Part shown: positions 56,530 to 64,000 of the stretch, in pieces
Position numbering within the stretch: position 1 is the stretch's first letter
How the letters are laid out: the number at the start of each line of letters is the position of its first letter
NCBI GenBank assembly: GCA_963971225.1
Contig: OZ020269.1
Location: 105,533,486 to 105,597,485, forward strand
Direction: 5' to 3'
DNA: 64,000 nt
DNA from: Melieria omissa
Lineage: Eukaryota; Arthropoda; Insecta; Diptera; Ulidiidae
Translations under genes and position numbers: made by a program
The notes under the pieces: model-generated
What the model was told of the DNA's origin: nothing
The model's input: the letters and a program-made list of their open reading frames with translations, nothing else
Database searches by the model: none

Positions 56530-58830
56530 AGCACTAAATTGAAATGGATGCTACAAAGGAAGAAGAAGAAATAGAAGAGAAGGAGAATCATAAAAAAAAG
56601 AAAAAAATTTAAATGAATGCTTCAAAGAAAGAAGAAGAAATAAAAGAAAGGAGAATCATAGCAAGAAGAAAAAGAAAAAAGAAAAAGAAGAAGGCCAAAG
56701 GGAATAGGTAGAAAGATGTGTAAATACAAATTTTTAGTTTTAATTGCAAATAAAGGAGACGTGATCAAAGAATGAAAAGAAAGAAAAGGAAAAGTGAAGT
56801 AGAAAAGACAAAAACAAGAAGAAGAATGAGGTGAAATAAGTCGTAGAAGAGATGTGTGATAGAAATAAAGAAAAAAAGAAGAAGAAGAAAACAGATGACA
56901 ACAACAACAACAACAGTAATAGGTATTAATTGAGAAGAAATATAAAAGTACAAGTAGAAAGTGAAGGAGACAGTTAAAAAGATGAAGATGAAGATAGAAA
57001 AGAGATGAGCAAGAATAGGGAGAAACACAAACAAAATTGACGATGAGAAATACAAAAAGAAACAAAAGATGAATAAGGGGAAGAGAAGAATGAGGCAAAG
57101 GAAGCGAAAGAGAATGCAGAAAAGAAGGAAGAGAAAGAAAAAATAAAAAGGACAAGCTGAATAATGAGATGGGTAAACACAAGATGAAGAAGCGAAACAA
57201 CAACAATAACAACATTAAAAATAATATAAATAAATGAAGGATTATAAAACGGCTAAAAAAAAAGCAAAAGGCACGGCAAAAGAGAAATTAGAAGAGAAAT
57301 AAAAAAGAAGAGATGGGCCAACATAAGAAGAAATACAAGAAATTAAACGAGAAGAATGAGTATGGCAATAAAGCTGAACTGAAAAATGAGAATGATATTG
57401 AGAAGGAGAAGATAGGCGAAGAAGAAGGATAAATAAAGGATTTTAAATTAATAGCAAATTATAAAAGGAAACAAGAATAGAAAAAATAAAGAACAGATGC
57501 ACCAGAATAGGAAGAAATATAAGATAATAGAGGAGAAGAAGGAGTATGAGGAGAATAAGAAGATATAAAAATGAAATGAAGAAGGAGAATGAAAGTGAGA
57601 GAGGGAACGTAGGAGAAGAAGAGGAATAGGTGAAGGTTTATAAAAGAAAGGGAAGATTATAAAAGCAAACCATAATAGAAAAAAGAATGAAGAGATGCAC
57701 CAGAAAAAGGAGAAATATAAGAGATTAGAAGAGAATTATAAGTATGAAGAGAATACAAATAAGTATGATAGTCAAAAGAAGAATGAAAGTGAGAAAGAGG
57801 AGGTAGGAGAAGAACAAGAATAAATGAAGGATTATGTAAGAAGGGAAGATTATAAAAGGAAACCAGAAGATTAATAAGAAAGAAGAGATGAACCAGAATA
57901 AGCAGAAATATAAAAGAATAGACCAAAAGAATGACTATGAGGAGAATAAGAATGAGTATGAATATAAAAATTAGAATGAAATTGAGAAAGAGAAGGTAGG
58001 AGAAGAAGAATCTGAAGAGAAATATGAAGGAAAAGAACAAGGGGATGTGGAAGAAAAAATAAATAAAAAGAATAACAATGGGAATGAAAGTTAGAAAGAG
58101 AAATAGAAGGCAGAAGAAAAGCTAGAACAAGAAAATGAAGAGGTATAAAAAAATCGGATGAGGAAGAAGAGTAAAAACAAAAAGAAAGAGAAAGATAATG
58201 AAAGTTAGAAGGTAAAAGAAAAGCTAAAAAAGATGAACAGGAATAAGAAAGAAGAGTGGATGAGGTAAGAAAGCAAAGGTAGAAGAAAAGCTAAAAAAAA
58301 GATGAAGAGGAATTAAAAAGAAGAGGAAATGAAGAATAAGAGTGAAAATAAAAAGAAAGAGAAAGATAATGAAATTAGGAACGAGAAGAAGATGAAGGGG
58401 AGTAAATAGAAAAAGGAGAAGGGATGGGAAAGAAGAAGAGGAAAAATAAAAAGAATAAGAAAAAAAGGGAAAAAGAATGAAAGTTAGAAAGAGAAGGTAG
58501 AAGGTAGAAGGAAAGGTAGAAAAAGCTGAATAGAAATAAAAACAAGAGGAAATGGGGAAGAATTAGAGGAAAAATGTAAAGAATAAGATAAAGAAGGAAA
58601 GTGAGAAAGAAAAGGTAGGGGTAAAGGTAGAAGAAGAGAAATAAGAAGAAAAATAAGAGAGGATGGGAGGGGAAGAAGAAAAGTAAAGCTAAAAAATAAG
58701 TAAGAAAACGAATGTTAAAAATAGAAGGTAGAAGAAGAGATAGAAGAATATGTAGAAGGGGAATAAGAAAAAAAAAAGAAAGAAAAGGGGGATGGGGATG
58801 TAAAACAAGTAGAGAAAGAAAAATTTCTTT
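56530..58830. repeat. 2.3 kb purine-rich tract with a ~195 bp tandem period
   Basis: The plus strand is almost entirely A and G (GAAGAAG, GAGAAAG, AATAAAG) with scattered T and very little C. A phrase like GAGAAAGAGRAGGTAGGAGA recurs at 57400, 57597, 57791 and 57984, i.e. 197, 194 and 193 bp apart. This shows tandem amplification inside the tract. Shorter, irregular repeats containing AGAAGAAAAGCTA occur at 58110-58310. Minus-strand frames (56622-57215, 57657-58040) are pyrimidine artefacts rich in Leu, Phe and Ser. Confidence 0.93.
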
Positions 58831-60826
58831 TTTTTTCTGTTCACTGCCGTTCGATCATTTGACTCTCTGACTTGTGATCCGAAGCACAAATGGCTGAGCC
58901 ATAAAATAAATTACATAGTTTTTAAATAAGCTTTTAAAATATTATCACTTATACAAATCTTGTCAGCAGAAATATTTCGCTAAATTAATTTAACATTAAA
59001 TAAATATTTCGCTGGGTTGCATTTCTGTTTGTGATATCGTTCTTAATATTTTCTGTTTCTCTTAAAAAAACTATTAAGCCACAGTTCGCAGTTCCTCACA
59101 GTTCCTCTTTACCGCAAATTATCACAATTTTTGGTTTTGTTTTACTTTATTTTACCGTTAACTTGCATAGAAAGCGAAACCACCGAAAAAATTTAATTTA
59201 CTTGAACAATTTGCTCGACCACACGCACCCACTCACCCAGAATGCCTTAACCCTTGCCGCCACGCAGCTCACTTGCAACAAACATTTCAACAATTGCATC
59301 GTCGCTCGCTCCGCTCTGCAGTGCTGAAGTTGCATTTTTCCTAATCCCGTTGCACATCCCCTCGCTCCCTAAACCATCGTTTTGCGCTGCAACTCAACAA
59401 TTTATTAACTGGGTCAAAAGCCACTAAAACCTCGTTTATCAACGCCGCAACTTTCACTACTGCACTCGTATTTGTGAGCAACTGACTGAAGGCGCACCAT
59501 TCGTTTGCGATGCCGCAGCCATTTTTAAGCATTAGCGCCGTGCAACATGTAGTCAGCACGACTGATGCACGCCGCACGCTTTTAAGAAACGCTGCCGGCG
59601 AGACGGGCGGTGGCGTGCGCGTGGCATCAACAGTCAGCAGTCAGCAGTCGGGCAACGCCAACAGCAAATCATGCAATTTGTTTGCCGCCGCAAGTACGCA
59701 ACGCAAACGGGCTGCAGGCAGACGACTGCAAGCAACACCAACAACAAACAGCAGCCGCCAGTCGCCAGCAGCCGCGGCCGCTGCCAATGCAAACAGCACT
59801 CAAAAAGCGGCCAAATTTCGCCAAGTCAAAGCACACAACGACGCCAACAGCCAACAGCGGCTGAGGCGGCAAAAGCAGCAATGTTGACGGCAACGTGCGG
59901 CAATTACGCTAATACGCTGCGCACGCGCTTGCACTCCTAAAATGCTGCTACAATATTGTAGGTGAATGTAGCAGAATAGTGGCCGCATTAGGTGGCACAG
60001 ATATTTCACATTTGTGAGAGTGAATGGGATTTTTTTGTGGCAAAAAACCATTGCTGTACAAATGTTATTGCGTCCCTCCCCCTCCAGCAGCAGCAACAAC
60101 AACAAGACCAAAAGTATGTGCAACGCACACGCGTCAGCTGCCAATCTTGCAGTCGCATTCGCATTCGCATTCTGCTCATTGGAATATAAAGTGGCCGAAT
60201 GCGTGTGAACAGTCAAAGTGAAACTGCCAAATGGCAGCTGTCAAATTGCATGCGGCCATGACACCAACAACTTTGCTCTAAATTGGCTCTCATCGTTTTT
60301 GGGTGCTTTCTAGTTTAGTTTTTTTAAAAACCAACAGAGCACAGCAGCGTAGATATTTTGAAAAAATCGCTGGAAAATATTGAGGAATTTCAGTCTTGGA
60401 CCTTTCTGCAATTAATATGAAATACGTACCTAGATTAGGTTAACGATACGTGACATCGTACAGTTGCACTTCACTTGAAGGTAATTTTGCTATCCCATTG
60501 TGAGTTCCTTCGTAAAAGAGTTTCTGCCTTGGTGTCAAACCATTTCGACTTCTTAATGAAGTAAGGAATATCCGGTAATTGAACCTCTTCTAGGTGCGGT
60601 ATGAACATTAACCCTATGGTGATGACCCGACACACAGTGTCGCGATCCCATATAAGCCGTGGCCAAAAATACTTACCTTTGTCCTATCTCGATGAAACTT
60701 GGTGAGATTATTTTTGCGAAAGGAACTGTAATATTGAAATAACTTTCTTAAAATTAGTGATGAGTCATGAAATTTTGTATTTGAGCTTAAAATAATGACA
60801 TAAAAAATCAAACGGTCAAGTGGTCT
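58831..60826. other. Non-coding or undetermined DNA, GC-rich island 59210-60230
   Basis: 59210-60230 is the longest GC-richer block in the window, with CAG/CAA runs and many CG dinucleotides. It holds competing open frames on both strands (59510-59887 plus, 59800-60216 minus). 60240-60826 is unique and has nothing gene-like. Confidence 0.5.
59510..59887 (+). CDS. Doubtful open frame, 125 codons, Ala/Gln/Ser-rich
   Basis: A methionine-initiated frame with low-complexity composition (AAAAAANANS, repeated Gln, Arg and Ser) and no recognised domain. It might be a first coding exon of a neural or regulatory type gene, many of which begin with such sequence in flies. It could equally be chance in a GC-richer CAG-rich island, since a 138-codon frame overlaps on the other strand. 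I list it only as a candidate. Confidence 0.12.
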   Translation: MPQPFLSISAVQHVVSTTDARRTLLRNAAGETGGGVRVASTVSSQQSGNANSKSCNLFAAASTQRKRAAGRRLQATPTTNSSRQSPAAAAAANANSTQKAAKFRQVKAHNDANSQQRLRRQKQQC

Positions 60827-61034
60827 GCCACGCCCACTTCCAAAAAGATTTGTATTGTATTACAACTAAAACTGTATTTTTAGAAGGCTGTTTACGATAC
60901 TCGTTCTACGATGTAATTTTAATTGGTAAGCTTTTTAAAACCGTAAAGTGGGCGTGGCAACTGGAGCATATACATAAAATGGTGAATGAATGAAACATGA
61001 ATTCATAAAACTTTTGCTTTATGAATTCATGTTT
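60827..61034. repeat. Two inverted repeats, possible foldback element
   Basis: GCCACGCCCACTT (60827-60839) is matched exactly in reverse complement by AAGTGGGCGTGGC (60946-60958). A third, imperfect copy (AAAGTGGGCGTGACA) lies near 61085. Next to it a perfect 17 bp hairpin, AAACATGAATTCATAAA (60993-61009) with its complement at 61018-61034, has an 8 base loop. Together they suggest the edge of a structured mobile element, but no termini are clear. Confidence 0.75.
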
Positions 61035-62469
61035 AATTTTTCAGCTTGTGATACCATATTTTGGTATACATTTTTAGATTTTTAAAGTGGGCGTGACATT
61101 CTGCCTAATTTTGATGATACGAACAATGTGCCAACCTTGTCTTTTATACAACTCATCATTTCAGCAGCTGCTTTGCCGCTACTTTCATTGGACGTCGGAA
61201 GCCATACTTCGAAAAAATCAAAATTTTTTATTGGAGGTACCACTGCAACAAGTAAATTTTTAGGTGGGGACGCCAACTTTGCTTTTGTTCATGATAAACA
61301 TCAACGCCCATCTTATCTTTAAGTAAATTGGTAAGAAGTTCAAGTTTTGTTGACCGCTTTCTGCTTTAGTGGAGGCGTCACTAGAAAAATGCGAATAATA
61401 ACCAAATCGGCAATGAAAGGCAAAAAATTGCTCCAGATTTTGTTAATACATACGCTTTTGAGTAATTTAGGTTGAACCTGAAAAGTGTTTTTTGACGTTT
61501 TTTAAACTTTTTTCCACTAAACTTTTGGTTCTTTGTTAGCAAGCAAACCTAAAAACGTAATTTTTCAATGTAACGGGATTTTACAGTTATTTCGAAGCAC
61601 AAACCAAAAGATAGTACTACCGTATAGGAAAAATTCTAAAGTTTTAGTTAGTATATAACATGACTGTACTAGTACATAAATTATATTTTTATTTGATTTT
61701 TCATTCAGCATAAAGAATTACCCACAAACTTGGAACGAATGCGTATTTTTTAACATCAACTTTGAAGCTGCATAAAAATGGAACGAAATAGGATATTGAA
61801 GATCGGAAAACGGATTTTTCTTAGTTGAAATATTATCTGTCGACTGTCATATTCATTTTAGTCATTTTGTATCATTGACTTTTACCATTTTTGGCCGCAC
61901 TCGCACACTCTGCGACGTTTTTAATAGCGCAAAGCAAAGCTAGTCCAGTCCACTACTGCAGTAAGAATTAAAGCATTCGTCCAGTAACAAATCCTGAATG
62001 TTTTTTTCCCATCCCAATTCAAGCAACGAAACCCTATCAGTCTTTCACATTTTTGTTATTATTGTTTTTGTCGTTTTTTCGTTTCCTTTGTTTTGACAAT
62101 AAAAAAATTGTTTATATTTTGTTTTTTTTCAATTTTCAAACTGATTTTTGCATCTATGTTTTTATTGTTTACTTCCTTGATTTTCAAGCTCGTAGTTGCC
62201 CACTTTTGAATATCACTTACTACACTTTCAACTACTAAGTATTGCCTGTTACTCTTCCTCTTCGAATTACTCTCTAACAACTCAAACATTCAATCAAAGT
62301 GAAGATTGTGCAAAAGAAAGGTTTTTTCATATAAAGGTGACCAGTTAAGAACGATATAAAAATAAATTTTCATTACAAAACAACGTTGTGAGATATGAAA
62401 TTGGATCTAACTTTAGTTTGAAGCTACATTTAAAAGTTTTAATGACTCAGTCCAACATGTGCGACGTTG
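61035..62469. other. Unique AT-rich non-coding DNA
   Basis: Frames at 61082-61322 overlap on both strands and have no domain. The rest is AT-rich without repeats that I could identify. Confidence 0.5.
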
Positions 62470-62661
62470 TTATGGCAATAGCGTATAGAATGGTGACCTA
62501 GAATCCTCATTTCGGGGTCTTTTTGGATTACTTTGCACCAATCTATGTCTGGTTGGTGGTTTCAGGCCCCAAAGAGTGTACTCACGTTTAAACTTTTCAA
62601 CGATACAACTAATTGTCTGGACACTGACAATGATGACTTCTGACGTCACAACGAAATTCAT
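62470..62661 (-). pseudogene. Mariner-family transposase scrap
   Basis: The minus-strand frame reads TISCIVEKFKREYTLWGLKP, then PTRHRLVQS. This matches the helix-turn-helix to linker part of the same mariner-like family as 1279-1673 (IVxKFRxxFTLLDxxPPTRxRxVRT). The following part continues in another frame as QKDPEMRI, the equivalent of EDPxxSI. No catalytic residues or element ends are visible nearby. Confidence 0.6.
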
Positions 62662-62967
62662 GTTTTATATTACAATTAAGCCGGAATATCGATGAAATTT
62701 TTTAATAATTTTCACAAGTTTCTGCAATTGTAAAACTATTAATGATTAATTGCGAATTAACTAAATATTTTGACATTTAAACGTCCTTGAGATCTTGAAC
62801 AGTTGCTGAGACATTTACTTTGAAAAAACTATTACTGCTATCTGGTCCCCCTTTACTTTGTTGCTGGCTGAACCAAAATTCAAACCGAGGTATGTAGGCT
62901 CGTGATTCAATCATTGAACCACAAAGACCAACATTTCATTGCAATAATGACAGTTTAGTTCTTCCGG

Positions 62968-63104
62968 CAATGACGCACACAGGAGCAGAGATTGGGGGGT
63001 TTAAACCCCCAAACACAAAAATTGTTGGGACGAAATGTGGTATTCGGCTCAAAAGTTATACGCTAAGCAATCTCCCCCAAAATGAAATTCTGTGTGCGCC
63101 ACTG
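62968..63104 (-). mobile_element. hAT-like MITE, 137 bp, opposite orientation
   Basis: On the minus strand it starts CAGTGGCGCACACAGAATTT and ends CACACAGG...GTCATTG. The octamers TCTTCCGG (62960-62967) and CCTTCCGT (63105-63112) agree at six of eight positions, an aged 8 bp target duplication. Its interior (TTTTGAGCCGAATACCAC, GGGACG-like, TTTTTGTGTTTGGGGG) matches the 25141-25290 copy well. Confidence 0.9.
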
Positions 63105-64000
63105 CCTTCCGTCATGCTTAATCGAAACTGTCTATCTTTTTTAATTACTTTTTCTTCTAATTTCTTGCTGGATAAGCATTCTTTAGGTAATTAACTGTCT
63201 CGATTTCATGGAATACTTAATCCTTTCGACCTAGAACTAGTTTACTTTTGAACAATTTTAGCTTATAACGGGTTAAATAAATTTTCTATCAATATTTTTT
63301 AATTACAGAAAAAATATTTAATATTTATGAAAAATACAAAATTATCATTTTTGAATTTTCTTTGTTAACCATAATTAAAGAAACAAGGTTATGATCAAAC
63401 GCGCCCAATTCGTAGACTTCAATTAGAACACAAACTTTCGCTGATATCGCTACAAATTATTGGAAATTATTTTGGGGATAACAGTAAATGTTTTGTAATT
63501 TGCTTTGAATTCATTTCGAAAAATATTAATTTGTTGGGTCCTACTTAAATTAAACCCATAAATCAATCGTAGCTTTGCTATAAGATGACAAATAGGTAAA
63601 GTTTCTCTCAGGCAACTTTGGGGACGAAAGGGTCAAACTCTATCGAATCAAACCAAAATAACTAAATACTTCAGTAATTCAATTTAATTTAATGTTTGTT
63701 CTGATTGACCGAGAAAAGCACTTTTCATAATCAACGCCTTGCAATATTTAGTTCCAAGCGCTGTTTTGGCTTACAAATTTTAAATACAAACAACCCAGTA
63801 AACCATTGTTGAAGCACACCCGAGTCGAAAGTACTTTTTCCCTTTCATTTCTTGAGCTTATTTTGACCATAAATATCAACAGTTGATGACGAGGTGAAAA
63901 AAGTAACATCAAGGCATTTTGACGTACTTAAAAAACACAAGAACACAGAAATCAACTCACTCTTGCAACGCGAAAACCAGACAAGACGACGGCTAAAAAG
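63105..64000. other. Unique AT-rich non-coding DNA
   Basis: No gene, RNA or clear repeat is visible up to the window end. TTAATCCTTTCGACC near 63218 and CGGGTTAA near 63268 hint at a very short TTAA-flanked remnant, but this is too weak to call. Confidence 0.45.

Noticed and set aside
56622..58040. Leu/Phe/Ser-rich minus-strand frames resembling multi-pass membrane proteins
   Set aside because: They are produced by the polypyrimidine complement of the GA-rich tract.
1..64000. Prokaryotic-style operons, ribosome binding sites or riboswitches
   Set aside because: The repeat content and transposon families are those of an insect nuclear genome; no bacterial gene organisation is seen.

Overview
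This 64 kb window looks like non-coding, repeat-laden nuclear DNA of a higher dipteran, probably a tephritid-type fruit fly. That reading is an inference. It rests on AT-rich DNA rich in CAA/CAG and CA/TG runs, several mariner-type DNA transposon relics, a retrotransposon family that targets ATAT, tRNA-headed SINEs sharing a 3' domain I associate with fruit-fly genomes, and a CYP12-like (insect mitochondrial) P450 fossil. I found no intact host gene and no exon I could defend. Most long open frames are artefacts of simple repeats. The window is best read as intergenic or large-intron sequence.

Layout. 0-2 kb: a dead mariner transposase (minus strand, running off the left edge) and a 617 bp internally deleted mariner-family element with perfect inverted ends. 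3.2-10.8 kb: three long pentanucleotide arrays (TTTTA, GTCTA, GATGT) and a 176 bp tandem repeat, separated by unique DNA. 12.6-17.4 kb: a degenerate ~240 bp tandem array, then a second array carrying TTC and CACAT expansions. 18.3-19.3 kb: a 975 bp TA-flanked inverted-repeat element. 21.4-22.5 kb: interleaved hAT-like inverted repeats. 25-28.5 kb: a dense cluster of small elements, with hAT-like MITEs (one with a perfect 8 bp target duplication), two TTAA-flanked piggyBac-like MITEs, a CTGAT array and two SINEs.

30.9-36.8 kb: LINE 3' remnants, a solo LTR, a degraded cytochrome P450 C-terminus and another mariner scrap. 38.5-42.9 kb: foldback-type sequences, a second solo LTR of the same family in the opposite orientation, and dispersed repeats. 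44-49.4 kb: more LINE remnants, a 162 bp tandem repeat, an 889 bp internally deleted mariner and a 178 bp tandem repeat. 50.3-54 kb: a ~190 bp tandem repeat and a 44 bp minisatellite with an alternating pattern. 56.5-58.8 kb: a 2.3 kb purine-only-like tract with a ~195 bp period. 59-64 kb: a GC-richer unique island, inverted repeats, a mariner scrap and one more hAT-like MITE.

The elements do not form a pathway. They record repeated insertion, decay and local tandem amplification. The observations most worth checking are the 975 bp element with internal copies of its end motif, the near-palindromic hairpin at 40.33 kb, the P450 fossil, the matching ATAT duplications at the two solo LTRs, and the GATGT arrays that start inside a MITE-like sequence. 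All identities were made by eye from motifs, and no search was run.
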